A stretch of 64,000 bases of DNA. It comes from Blasia pusilla (Eukaryota; Marchantiophyta; Marchantiopsida; Blasiales). The notes beneath the pieces are model-generated. The model saw only the letters and a program-made list of their open reading frames with translations. It had not been told where the DNA came from and did not search any database. The stretch covers positions 47,740,001 through 47,804,000 of the forward strand of contig CM114271.1 of the NCBI GenBank assembly GCA_050084515.1. Direction: 5' to 3'. The first letter of the stretch is position 1, and each line of letters starts with the position of its first letter. Below are positions 44,107 to 55,672 of the stretch, piece by piece. The position numbers and the translations under genes are program-made.

Positions 44107-45381
44107 TGTCGTATAGTAAAATCAACCAGTGTGTAAACTCCTTCGTCATTAAATGTTAGATAGAGTTTCATTAGTATTAAGTAAATTGGCTTAGAAAAAG
44201 GAGATTCTTATGTTTAAACCTCTTTATGGTGCCTCTTTTAACAACGGCCCAACTTTAGGAAAAGAAGTAATAAATAAAAGATGACTTTATAAAAGTAAAG
44301 TAGTTGCTTTAATGAAAAGCAAAAGTAGTCTTGGTTGGTGGCTAGGTTAGTTGGGGTAATTTGGAAAATATCATGTGGGTAAAAGAGGATATTTTGGAAG
44401 AGATAAGAGGAAATCTACTTATGTCAAAATGTGATTGGCTAAGCCTTGGGAGGAAGCCATGTGGCACAAGATAAGATAAGCTCTATTTCGTACTCTTGTG
44501 GATCCCCTTGTGAGTATATAAAGAGGAGGGACCTTCAAGGGTTCATCACCTTCTATTCCACATCTTGAGTCTCTCGTGTCTCTCTTGAGTGTATGGCTTT
44601 GGGATTGCTTGCTCTTCCAATGAGAGTGGATCACCCCTCTTGGGAGAGTAACTTGACTATGGTCTATTCTTTGAGAGATTTCTAGAGTGTGGTGTGTGTG
44701 TGTGTGGGGATGAGAGGTTTTTCACCGTAGAGGAGTTTGGTCATACTAAAATAGCGGAAGTTTTGACTTGTTACTTCCCCAATGAGAGTGGATTACCCCT
44801 CTTGGGAGAATAAGTCCGCCAAAACCCATTCTTGAGGAGAGTAGAGAATGTGTGTCAAGCATGGATAGGGGTGGAGCACGAGTTGTGCCGACTTTCCTTT
44901 CCTCAATCCTTACCATGTCAAGGTACTCTTTGTAGATAACCTTTGGTTCACTCACTATTTAGTTTATCACTTTGGGGAGGCGTTCATGAACCAGGTCATG
45001 CAATCTCCAACTCCGGTGATTCTTCCTATCGTCATATATGGAAGGACATGGGATTGTACTTTGTATGTCCTTATGTAGCGATCCATGGATGTCAATAGGC
45101 CTGGTCAAGTAGGGTTTCACACTAGTTGTGCTATCTTCCTCGTGTACAAACGTAAAATAGTTTATAGGATTTTATAGTTAGGAATTTTGGGGTCCGATGT
45201 TACGAAGAAGTGATCGCCTCGGCACTTCCATTTGTGATACACAATCGTGAGAGAATGGAGAGTGTACATCATAATTTTGTATTGAAAAAGGAGAACTTAT
45301 TAGAGAGTTCACCTTGCATCGAGCATCTACTGCTAAACTAGAAGGCCCGCCCTTGCTCGAAGAAAGATTCTCGACACGACA
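44107..45381 (+). repeat. 5' LTR of element F
   Basis: Begins TGTCGTATAG, ends GACACGACA. It contains an 11-bp TGTGTG run near 44695-44706 and a plausible TATA box, GTATATAAAGAGG, at 44514-44526, just upstream of where transcription should begin. It matches the right LTR closely, with local substitutions. Confidence 0.95.
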
Positions 45382-45699
45382 AAATGGTGCTTCCAGAGAG
45401 CTCTTTGAGGCGGTAGTTTGTGTTTGCAAGTTGAGTCTTATCAAGATGACTACTTTTGGGAGGACTTCATCAAAGGGAATTGAGGGGGCTGAGGATCTTC
45501 TCCGAACTTTGACAACATTGTTGAGCCAACAAGGAGGAGTTCACATCGGAGAGCAAAGATTAACAAGGGCTCTCAAGCGATTGTGAAGAAGTTGGGAGAT
45601 TTGATGGCGGGAACATCACCAAGTATGTTCAACGAGCTAGTGCGTCTATGAGATGGAGGTAAATCGGCGTCATCCCGAAGGTGATATGGTGTCAAGTTT

Positions 45700-46850
45700 T
45701 GAGTTAGGTTGTAATACCGAGATCCGTAGTCAAGTAAAGAAGTTGAGAGCAGAAAATCCAACCTCATGGAAGGATCGATGCACATGATTCTTTGAAAGAG
45801 AATTCTTCGATGATGATGTGGATCGGGTGACTAAGAGGAGTTTTCTAGAATGGATAGACCAACGTCCAGGAAGGGAATGACTCCAAATGAGTTGTTGCGT
45901 GAGTTTGAGAAGCGGTTTTTCAGCTTTCTCCCGAAAGGGCAACTCTAGACTTGAGGAAAACCAAGTTATTCCTTGAGGCCAGATGAGAATTTGGAGGACA
46001 AGCTTTTCATAATGTTGGCGGACAAGAATGAAGAAGGAGGTGTCACACTAATTGGAAGAAAGTGGAAGAAGCTGTTGCTATCCTCACAAAGCAAAGTCGA
46101 AGTAGAGGTAGAACCACCAGTATTCAAGTCGGAGGTACCAATTTCAAATCCATTGCCTAAGCCCATGCCGAAAGAAAGCTTGAAGATTCTACCATTGATG
46201 AGTTGGTGAAAGGTTTGAGAGAGTTGAGAGTAGAAATGGTGAGCTTAAACTTGATAGGAATCCTAGTGTTGGTGCTCCTTCAACAAGTAAGAACTTTGTG
46301 AGAAGATGTATATGGTGTGATAGTGTTGAGCATCAACGTCGAGAATGTGAGGAATTTTCAGAAGCTCTTAGAAATGGAATAGTAAACTTCAAAGATGGGA
46401 AGATTCATTCACAGAGACTGGTATGCCGTTGAATACCAACTTTGGTAGAGGAGGTATGAAAGGATTAGTGAGAAGTCAAGTAGGAGTTGCCACTCGACAT
46501 TAGATTTCGACACCTTTGTAGTAAAAATTGAAGCGCCTATTGTATCTCAGTAGCTAAAAGTGAATCATAAGAATTTCCTCAAGAAGTTATGATACTGAAG
46601 AAGGGGCGAGACTATCCGTCATCCGATTTGGATGGGATGATCCAGTGGAAGTCTGGGTGTGTTAAAGCATACCTAGCACAAGAGAAACATGTGAGTTGGC
46701 AAGATGCTAGTGTGGAGGAGAAGAGAGACGCAGCGACAATGATGGTGTTGATCTTTGAGGAAGCTACAAGAAGAGCAAGGATCTTAAGAAGAAAAGGACA
46801 ACCGGAGGCGAATAAAACCATCAAGAGAAGAAGGACCTTCCACATTTGAA
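45700..46850 (+). pseudogene. element F: gag with CCHC zinc knuckle
   Basis: Fragments in several frames: FLEWIDQRPGREMTPNELLR, EFEKRFFSFLP, LRPDENLEDKLFIMLADKNE (gag core), then CIWCDSVEHQRREC at about 46307-46350, a canonical CX2CX4HX4C knuckle. The frame at 46589-46849 (ILKKGRDYPSSDLDGMIQW ...) is a linker seen before the protease. Many stops are present. Confidence 0.75.
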
Positions 46851-47240
46851 TCTGTGAGGGATTCTCATGTCAAAGAAGCAGGACAAAGGAGAAGAATTGA
46901 GGTCTCCTCGAAGACCAAGGGTAAGACTCCTACATACAAGTCGATCTGACGATATCGAGACAAGCACCTAATTTAAAGGAGATTCTTGAGGAGAGGATTT
47001 TGGATGCGAAAATAGAGTTTTCTTTGAGGGAAGTCTTGGGCATAGCCAAACGTGACTTTCATGAGTTGATCATAGATGTGATTAAAAGGAAGAGGCAGAT
47101 GACTGCAGATATGGTGATGGTGAGAGCTTTGGATACTAACATCACAGAAGAAGAAGATGAAGAGCTTTGCCAAGTGTTTGGACAAAAGCTTGACTTACGA
47201 GGAAAAGAGGCGAGAGTAGGAGAAGCCTTGACAGAACAAG

Positions 47241-47690
47241 GTGAAGAAAGGCATAATGGTGGCCACTATTTCGATCATATTGGCGCGTGCAACGACGGAG
47301 GCTAGAGTTCGACTTGGCTCTCTTCAAGAGTCAGTTCTGCTCGTTGATCATGGTTCGGAGATCAACATCATGTCGCGAAGTGTGTACGACAAAGGGATGT
47401 GGCCAATTGATACAGGGCATGGATGGGTACTACGAGCGGCTAACAACCAAAAAGGTGAACTCTATGGTGCTTGTCCATCCGTCAAAACTCGTATCGGAGA
47501 TGTGTTGATTGAGCAAAATTTCTTTGTTTTAAGAATGGAGCTGCTTATCTTGTGATTCTTGGGCAACCTTACATCACAGAATCTAGAATGGAGACCAAAG
47601 TCATGGATGATGGGTCTCATTATGCCCGTATTAGAAGTCAGGATGGAACAAGATCGGTTCAATTCCTTCTTGCATTGAGTAGGTCATGAA
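47241..47690 (+). pseudogene. element F: retropepsin-like protease
   Basis: LLVDHGSEINIMSRSVYDKG carries the Asp-x-Gly-Ser active site, followed by WVLRAANNQKGELYGACPSV, a flap-like segment, and IGDVLIEQNFFV. After a frameshift near 47545 the domain ends YVILGQPYITESRMETKV. It lies between the gag linker and RT. Confidence 0.8.
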
Positions 47691-48299
47691 AGGAATAGAG
47701 AGAAGTTGAGAGATGGTCCTATGAAGGTAGAGAAAGAGTTTTCGGATTTTTAGTTAGCACTCCTATAGAGCGGGAATATGGGGGTGCAGAGAAAAGAAAG
47801 AGTCTTCCGCTAGTAGAGGGGGAAGAATCATATATGTTTAGGTATGGGTTTTCTCAATGTTTTTCTTCGTGGTCTAGTAGATTCCAAATGATGAAAGAAA
47901 TGAATGAAAAGAAAAGACGTTTTATAAAAAAAAGGAGGGTTTGTTAAAATGTGAGGGTGTTCTATTAGATGAAGAGTTCATTAGTGGGATGTATGAAGAA
48001 GAGGGTTTTGGAGATAGTCTTGAAGAGGTGTTTACCCAGATGAACACCGATTCGCTGGATAGAAGTGTGATTGCAATTCACTCGCGTGAGTTGCAAGAAG
48101 AGATATCAAGGTTCATGGAAGGAGAAAATGAATATGAATCTACGGAGAAGGAAGCGGATGGGCACGGGTTTGAGTTTGATTTAACATCCCATGGAGGCAC
48201 AAGTGCACACAAAATACAAGACAAAGTGGCCCGGAAGGTGAAACCAATGGCTACTCAACTACCTAGAAGGATTGTGGGAGACAAGTAGAACGTGCATCA

Positions 48300-50300
48300 A
48301 TGGAGCCAAGTCTGCGGGATGTCAAGAAGATAGGACACAAGTTCACAGAAGAGACGCTAGATCGTCTGCAAATCGGAGGGGGTGAGTTTCTCACAGAAAT
48401 TGAAAGAAAATGCTTTCGGGAGATGTTAAGGAGACATGGTAAGGCTTTCTCTTTTACTACACAAGAAATTGGTTGTGTAGACACGAATGTGGTGGCACCG
48501 ATGGTAATTTTCACAGTTCCACATGTGCCTTGGGATTTGAAACCCATACCAGTACCACGAGCTATGATTCCCAAGCTGATTGAGTTATTGAAGGAGAAGA
48601 TGCAGATGGGTATCTTAGAGCCATCTATGGGGCCTTACTCGAGTCGATGGTTCACTGTGCCGAAGAAATCAAGAGCTCTCCGGTTCATTCAAGATATGCA
48701 ACGGAAAATAAGGTAACCATTCAAAATATGGGAGCAGGGCCTAGAATAGATGAAGTCGCAGAAGCTTTTGCAGCCCGTGCTATCTATTCTATAGGAGATT
48801 TGCACTCGGGATATGATCAATTTCAATTAGCTACAAAGAGTAGAGATATTACCACTATACGCACTCCACTTGGGCTTGTAAGAATGTGCACATTACCTCA
48901 AGGAGCAACAAATTCTGTCGCTCACATGCAGAGTGCAATGAATAAGATCTTGAGAGAGTTCATTCCTGAGAAAACCATTCCTTTTGTAGATGATATCCTA
49001 TAAAGGGTGTGCAATAGAAGATAGGTTTGAGAGGGTTGTGAAAGATGGCTGTAGAAAGTTTGTGTCTGATCATATTCGAGATGTGGATATGATCCTAACA
49101 AGACTAGAAGAGGTCAATCTTACTCTTTCTGGAGAAAAAGTGTAGCTTTGGGGTTCCTCAGATCGTGGTAGTGGGTCATCTTTGTGGAGAGTTTGGCTGA
49201 AAACCAAATCCAGCAAAAGTTGATATCATTGGGAGGATACGAGAATGCGAAAACGTCACCGAAGTGAGAAGGTTTTTAGGAGCTTGTGTGTTCTATCAAG
49301 TGTGGATTCCTCATTTGGGCCACATATCTGATCCTTTGTATGAGTTGTTGAGAAAGAAGAAGAAGTTCACTTGGGAGAAGAAGCAAAGAGCAGCAATGAT
49401 GCAGTTGAAGGAGGCATTGAAGTCGCCACCAGTTCTACGACAAATGAGCTACGAATGCGGATGACCTATTATCATCACAGTGGACACTAGCCCTATTGCT
49501 ATCGGATGGGCAGTTGGGTAGGATGACGCGGAAGGAAGAAGATTTGCGACAAGGTTTGGAGCTCGTACACTTACGGAACGACAGAGGAGGTACCCTCAAG
49601 TAAAGAGGGAGCTTTGGGGAGTTGTAACTGCAATGAAAGCTGAGAAGGAGTATCTTATGGGAGCCTATGTATTGCTTGAGGTTGATTGTCTACCTTTGTT
49701 AGGTATGATTGCGATTTGTACGACTCCAGATATAGCCATGCTACGTTGGATAGCCTACATTAGGTCCTTGAATCCACAATTGAAGCATATAGCTGGGAAA
49801 GAGAACTCAATAGCTGACATGTCTAGAGCTAGATTTAGTCAAGAAGAAGATATGGAGGCAACTGAGATAGATGAGGATGATGCACATGTGTGGCAAGTGT
49901 TATCTCAAGAACGAGGTGGCATAGAGGATGTTCTAGCCTTCAAAGAGGATTTGTATGAGGGCAGGTTAAAAGAAATTGGGCGCTATTTAAGCACTCTGCA
50001 AAGAGATGGAGGGTGGACAGAAAAGTTCTTCAAGGAGATTCGGCACAAGGCGTATGGCTATCTACTACAAGATGGATATCTTTGGAAAAGGCCAAAGAGG
50101 AAAGATGGAATGCCCTTGAGGGTGGTGGATGACAATGGGACAAAAATGGAAGTGCTCAAAGAATTCCACAATTCTTTATGGGCAGGTCACAGAGGTACTT
50201 GGGCAACTTTCACCAAGATAAAAGAGAGGTATTGGTGGAAAGGCCTATATAAGGATGTTGAGAGATATGTTGGGTCGTGTGTTGAATGTCAGTTTCAATA
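48300..50300 (+). pseudogene. element F: reverse transcriptase, RNase H and integrase N-terminus
   Basis: KPIPVPRAMIPKLIELLKEK and MGILEPSMGPYSSRWFTVPK lead into RALRFIQDMQ. After a frameshift come YSIGDLHSGYDQFQLATKSR, TLPQGATNSVAHMQSAM and the active site IPFVDDIL (48981-48996). Then VRRFLGACVFYQVWIPHLGH, RNase H (VDTSPIAIGWAVG, RRYPQVKRELWGVV, VDCLPLLGM), the tether HIAGKENSIADMSRARF, and the integrase zinc region WAGHRGTWATFTKIKERYWW with CVEC. The GATNSVAHM type of RT is unlike the common plant chromovirus RT of element C. Frame breaks occur at about 48700, 49000-49260 and 49465. Confidence 0.9.
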
Positions 50301-50304
50301 AAAA

Positions 50305-51236
50305 ATCAGAGTGAGAGATGGACTTAAACCCACGTATCCTTTGTCTATTCATCATCAATGGGTTATAGATCTAGTTGCTATGCCACTAGGTCTTTGGGGA
50401 ATGCGTTACCTGGTCCTAGCACGAGAAGAGTTGTCCAACTTTGTAGAAGGGAGGGCTTTACGGGCTAAAACAACAGAGCCTATATGTCGTTTTATTCTAG
50501 AGGATATTGTTGCTAGATATGGGAGTGTCGGGAGAATCCGTGCAGATAGAGGTGAGTTGAATGCGGAGGAAGCACGAGAGTTCTTCAGGAGATATGGAGT
50601 CGATTGAGATTAACAACCTCCATGAACAGGAGGCAAACGGCAAGAGCGAAGGGGACATCCGCCAATCATTCAAGCATTGGTAAAGGCGTGTGGAGATCGT
50701 TATGATGATTGGCCTAGATTACTTCCATTTGCTTTATGGGCAGATAGAACCACTCACAGCACCGTTATAGGGTTCATGCCTCTGAGTTGACAGTCAAAAG
50801 CCGATAATGCCAAAGCAGAAGGAGATATACCCACTTTGATGGGTTTGTCGTGGGACGACGGGCTCAATAGGAAGAGCTCCTACAACTTCAAAAAAATGCA
50901 CTAGAGAGCGGGAAGAGGATATTGCGAAGCGTTAGTCGAGAATGAAGGAAGCAAGGTTGAAAAATAAGGAGCGCATCGACAAAACTCGCCGGCTTCGGAA
51001 GGAGCCGATAAGAGAAGGAGATTGGGTCTTGGTGCACGACAAGCGACCTTGACAACCAAAGATAGTACACCAAGAAGTTTGCAAGTCGTTGGTTTGGTCC
51101 ATATGTTATAGTCTTTGCTTTTGACAATGCCACTTACAAACTACGTGAACTAGATGGCACAATTCTCAAGCGCCCATTGCGGGGAAAAAGGGTCAAGATT
51201 TTCCGTGAGCGTGAAGGATTTCTTGATTTCGATTGA
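50305..51236 (+). pseudogene. element F: integrase core and C-terminal tail
   Basis: HHQWVIDLVAMPLGLWGMRY (first Asp) and GRIRADRGELNAEEAREFF (second Asp) are in one frame. The Glu segment appears in another frame as EANGKSEGDIRQSFKHW. Then comes DRYDDWPRLLPFALWADRTT. The tail NATYKLRELDGTILKRPL and GKRVKIFREREGFLDFD-stop (51236) is the conserved end of this polyprotein; no chromodomain follows. Confidence 0.85.
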
Positions 51237-51313
51237 ATGTGTCTACAGGCACAATATAAGTAAGTCTATAGCAAGAAGTCTTGATGTTTTTGGAGATCTG
51301 GGAGGATGTGCAG

Positions 51314-51330
51314 GGTTTGGAGGGGGTGAA
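51314..51330 (+). promoter_or_regulatory. polypurine tract of element F
   Basis: Purine-rich GGTTTGGAGGGGGTGAA directly abuts the right LTR start TGTCG at 51331, the place where plus-strand DNA synthesis is primed. Confidence 0.8.
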
Positions 51331-52605
51331 TGTCGTATAGTAAAATCAACCAGTGTGTAAACTCCTTCGTCATTAAATGTTAGATAGAGTTTCATTAGTA
51401 TTAAGTAAATTGGCTTAGAAAAAGGAGATTCTTATGTTTAAACCTCTTTATGGTGCCTCTTTTATGCGGGCCCAACTTTAGGAAAAAGAGGTAATAAATA
51501 AAAGATGACTTTATAAAAGTAAAGTAGTTGCTTTAATGAAAAGCAAAAGTAGTCTTGGTTGGTGGCTAGGTTAGTTGGGGTAATTTGGAAAATATCATGT
51601 GGGTAAAAGAGGATATTTTGGAAGAGATAAGAGGAAATCTACTTGTGTCAAAATGTGATTGGCTAAGCCTTGGGAGGAAGCCATGTGGCACAAGATAAGA
51701 TAAGCTCTATTTCGTACTCTTGTGGATCCCTTGTGAGTATATAAAGAGGAGGGACCTTCAAGGGTTCATCACCTTCTATTCCACATCTTGAGTCTCTCGT
51801 GTCTCTCTTGAGTGTATGGCTTTGGGATTGCTTGCTCTTCCAATGAGAGTGGATCACCCCTCTTGGGAGAGTAACTTGACTATGGTCTATTCTTTGAGAG
51901 ATTTCTAGAGTGTGGTGTGTGTGTGTGTGGGGATGAGAGGTTTTTCACCGTAGAGGAGTTTGGTCATACTAAAATAGCGGAAGTTTTGACTTGTTACTTC
52001 CCCAATGAGAGTGGATTACCCCTCTTGGGAGAATAAGTCCGCCAAAACCCATTCTTGAGGAGAGTAGAGAATGTGTGTCAAGCATGGATAGGGGTGGAGC
52101 ACGAGTTGTGCCCGACTTTCCTTTCCTCAATCCTTACCATGTCAAGGTACTCTTTGTAGATAGGCACTGGTTCACTCACTATTTAGTTTATCACTTTGGG
52201 GAGGCGTTCATGAACCAGGTCATGCAATCTCCAACTCCGGTGATTCTTCCTATCGTCATATATGGAAGGACATGGGATTGTACTTTGTATGTCCTTATGT
52301 AGCGATCCATGGATGTCAATAGGCCTGGTCAAGTAGGGTTTCACACTAGTTGTGCTATCTTCCTCGTGTACAAACGTAAAATAGTTTATAGGGATTTTAT
52401 AGTTAGGAATTTTGGGGTCCGATGTTACGAAGAAGTGATCGCCTCGGCACTTCCATTTGTGATACCTGTCGTGAGAGAATGGAGAGTGTACATCATAATT
52501 TTGTATTGAAAAAGGAGAACTTATTAGAGAGTTCACCTTGCATCGACCGCATCTACCGTAGCTAGAAGGCCCGCCCTTGCTCGAAGAAAGATTCTCGACA
52601 CGACA
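51331..52605 (+). repeat. 3' LTR of element F
   Basis: Same length (1275 bp) and ends as the left LTR. Differences are in small clusters (for example near 51470, 52155, 52465 and 52545). The last base abuts ACGG, the second copy of the target duplication. Confidence 0.95.
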
Positions 52606-52639
52606 ACGGTCTACTCCTAGAAGTCAAGGATAAATCCTT

Positions 52640-52965
52640 GGGGATATAACACTATACTCCCCACCAACACATTATACGACTCACCTGGTTTCGTATTCGC
52701 ATATGTGCGCACCATAGCACTATCCGTCGCATGCTTTGGCTGAACTCTGACAATTATCTCTTATCGAGTCATATACTACGTGGGTGACACACCCCCAATT
52801 GAGGTCTGTATGTGGAAGGGACAAGGCTCAATGTCGGCCTTCCGTAACCCCAACACTAAATTCGCCGCCTTCCCTAACATCAAGGGTTGCTCTCTCGAAT
52901 CAAGTAGGATGCACTACGAGTGGTATATTGTCCCCGTCGGACTAACCAAGTGAAATACTCTAGCT
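52640..52965 (-). pseudogene. element B: protease region
   Basis: The minus strand reads RARVFHLVSPTGTIY, ILLDSREQPLMLGKAANLVL, ADIEPCPFHIQTSIGGVSPT and SYNVLVGSIVLYPQGFILDF with stops between. It aligns to element A's ALLDSGAQSLMLGKASFRGL, VERCPFRIQTSLGGASTT and SYDVLVGGALLYPMGFFVDY. The active-site DSGA has become DSRE, so it is inactive. Confidence 0.85.
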
Positions 52966-53019
52966 CTGTTATCCAATAACACTACTCCAGGTGTCACCAC
53001 AGCTGGCATATCTACCAAC

Positions 53020-53460
53020 TTCACCGGGTAGTTGAGATTGACCCGCCAGAGAGGATCGATGGGTGGCAAGCCAGGGTTCCATAATCATTCACATTATCGG
53101 AGGCACTACACACACCATCGATGGTGCCTCGACGACCATCGGTGAATCCCATACTAGCAAGATCCTCATCCCGGTCAGGGTAAGAGGTAGAAGTTGGAGC
53201 CACACTAGCTGCTCGCGGCTGCGTGCCTTCCCTGAGCTGCATCATTGTCATGGCAGCAATCCTTTGCTCCAACTGATCGATGCGTGAGAGAAGTGCCAGC
53301 TCTGGTGCTCCTACTCCATCTCCTCTTGTTGGTGGTGGTCCTCTACCACCACGTCCACGAACAACTCCTCGACCTCCTCCAAGACGACCGCCCCGAGGCC
53401 CTCAACCTACCTCTGGACATGTCTCTTGTCATGTCTTTTAGGATAGATGAGTGAGATCTA
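53020..53460 (-). pseudogene. element B: gag N-terminal part with RG-rich segment
   Basis: The minus strand reads PRGGRLGGGRGVVRGRGGRG, then PELALLSRIDQLEQRIAAM (a short coiled coil) and a Ser/Thr-rich linker. RG-rich stretches bind RNA. The capsid core and zinc knuckles seen in element A are not visible here, so this copy appears internally deleted between gag and protease. Confidence 0.6.
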
Positions 53461-53469
53461 GTAGAGCAC

Positions 53470-54301
53470 CTTCATGAGTAGTGGAGGACATGCTTTGTAG
53501 GTAGAGGATGACCTGCTGCGGCCCCGGGAAACCTTAGAGAGCAGGTTTCCCCTTCGTTTCGGCTCATTTGGAACCATATTTAAGAACTTACTATTTTAGG
53601 TCAGTACCATTTTGAGTATATGATCAACTTTCTATTTTTGGTAAGTGGTCCTTGACCTCCTACATGAGGTCAAGAGCCAAGGAGGTGACTTTGGAGCATA
53701 GGTTACCATGGAGAGAGCTTGGGAGAGGGGAAGGGTATACGTCAAGGAGAGAGAGCTTGAGAGCTCATTCTCTCTTTGACGGCATGAGGCGGCAGAGTTA
53801 TGGTCTTACTCGCCTTATGTGTGTAATCCAAGCCTCACATTAGGAGAGTAGGTTTGGTTTGACATTGAGAGAGACATGTGAGAGTGCACACATTTGAGAG
53901 CTATGGTGTTGAGAGAGATTGGATCTTCATTTACAAAGAGAGAATGAGTGAGTGAGAGAGCTTCATGGGGGAGCTCGCTGGTTGCTTGATGTTTGGTGCA
54001 GGTTTGAGGGACAGTGTTCCCCGCTTCATGGCTCATGGGAGTGCTCACCGAAGCAAGAGCCGTGCAAGTTTGCTGTTTTGCTTTGCTGATTTTTTGTACG
54101 GGAGAGTGGCACGTGGAAGCACTGCCCAATTTTTTATAGGAATTGAGTATGGGGGCGGATTGCTCCATGCCGGTGCTCTCGAGAGCATCATGTAGCTTGC
54201 TGATTTGTGTTCGCATAGGTTTTACATTTTTGTTGGGAGAAATCAATGCGGAAGCGCTGCACAATTTTGTGTAGGAGAAAGAGACATTGGGCTTTACGAC
54301 A
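53470..54301 (-). repeat. 5' LTR of element B (inner end approximate)
   Basis: On the minus strand it begins TGTCGTAAAGCCC at 54301. It has no coding signal and is rich in CTCTC runs. Its first 110 bp are repeated in inverted orientation at 54391-54490. Confidence 0.6.
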
Positions 54302-54490
54302 GTTTAGGCATTGTCATAGATCATGGAATATTTGATCTAAAAATTTAAAAATATTTTGAATCAAATATTCCAGTAAAAAATGACAATGACTGTCGTAAAG
54401 CCCAATGTCTCTTTCTCCTACACAAAATTGTGCAGCGCTTCCGCATTGATTTCTCCCAACAAAAATGTAAAACCTATGCGAACACAAATT
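54195..54490. repeat. inverted repeat at the head-to-head junction of elements B and A
   Basis: Left arm about 54203-54335, right arm about 54350-54487. The arms include the LTR start (TGTCGTAAAGCCCAATGTCT on the right, its complement on the left) and extend into the 89-bp spacer (GGAATATTTGAT and ATCAAATATTCC; CATTGTCA and TGACAATG). Both LTR starts therefore point away from a common centre. Confidence 0.85.
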
Positions 54491-54491
54491 T

Positions 54492-55550
54492 TAGGGTTAA
54501 AATGTTCAAACCCTTTACCAGCCGCCGTGCCCGCGGCAGCCGTCGCCATCATAGTCACTGTCAATGGTCCACCATCAACGGTCAACCATCACTATCAACG
54601 GTCCACGGTCGGCGCCACCGCCGCCTACCGCTGCTTAGAGCGGCGTTCGGCCGTTATCCACCCTTGGTTGCCATTGCCGCCATTACGGAGTGGAGGGTCT
54701 TCCACAACGACCATTGATTCTCTGACTTGCACTGCCGCCACCACGTACTTTGTTTTGGCCGCCACCAACATCGCAGTTTTTTCATCAACCAATGATGGCA
54801 AGTGACCTCGGGTTATGGTGTTTGAGTTCTTATTTTATGCTGCTATGTTGTGATTGGTAGCCGCTGGACGACGATTGAGTATTGTGCCGTGATGCCCGTA
54901 GCCGCAACGCACCGCCGATTGCCGCGTCGTGCCGCTCATGGCTGCACTGCATTGTCTCGATTGCGGAGCCGCTCCTTGAATTGCTGATTGAGGAGGGTAT
55001 CCCGCCAAGTGCCGCACCCCATTCTTGGGTGCCGTGTCGTTTGTAGCCGTTCCCTCGTGCCAATGCCGCATCGTACCGTTGAGCTTGCACCGCACATCGA
55101 GGAGGTTTGAGCAGCGTTAGTACAAGAGGAGTACGACTTACTGATCGGAGGAGTTATCTTCATGACCCAAGTTGGGGTCAAGATTTGCAGTTGCCGAGGA
55201 GCGACATCGACATTATTGTCAGGTTACCCACTCTAGTCTCTTACCCTACACGTGTGAGGGATTTCCGGGTATGGGGAAGTTATTTGGGATATTGGGTTTT
55301 GTGCTAATGCTACGAGCATCGATGATGTATGGGTTTAGGGGACATAGATGTGTATGGGATGTCCACAGTTGAGGAGGGTTTGTCGATGAGACGATAGATC
55401 AGCTGATTTGCCTCATCACACTGCTTGTTGCCGCACAACACACATCTCAGTGAGAGAGTGCAGATTGAGTTCCGCATGTTTATTTTGAGTCATTGAGGGA
55501 TTACTTTCGAGATTGAGAGTGATCGTGTGAGAGGGGCACAAGGGCCATTA
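54492..55550 (+). other. 5' region of element A without recognised gene
   Basis: Diverges from element B's LTR after the first 100 bp. It is rich in GCCGCC and CCGC repeats (54520-55090), with no domain in any frame. It may be the rest of the LTR and leader, or unrelated DNA joined by deletion. Confidence 0.4.
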
Positions 55551-55672
55551 CGGCGTCCTTTCAAGATTTTGAGAGGCGAGGTAGTGGACATGAGAGTAGC
55601 TCATGAGGGTTTACCCAGAGTGGTGCGAGGTTTTGAGGATCTCCATGTGAGAGACCACCTTGATCTCCTTCC

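Larger units (their letters stand above)
44107..52605 (+). mobile_element. complete gypsy element F nested in element B
   Basis: Two LTRs of 1275 bp each (44107-45381, 51331-52605), both TGTCG...CGACA, flanked by a 4-bp duplication ACGG (44103-44106 and 52606-52609). A polypurine tract precedes the right LTR. The interior codes for gag with a zinc knuckle, protease, RT, RNase H and integrase in gypsy order. The reading frame is broken repeatedly, so this copy is defective although structurally whole. The element B sequence on the two sides joins smoothly. Confidence 0.95.
40100..54301 (-). mobile_element. gypsy element B (family A/B) with C5-methyltransferase and PHD finger, split by element F
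   Basis: Reading on the minus strand from 54301: LTR (54301 to about 53470), gag (53460-53020), protease (52965-52640), then after the 8.5-kb insertion of F a linker (44102-43826), methyltransferase domain (43760-43167), RT, RNase H, integrase and a PHD finger ending near 40150. The order and sequence parallel element A on the other strand. Stops and deletions occur throughout. A second LTR at the left end was not found, so the 3' end is truncated or too diverged. Confidence 0.85.
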
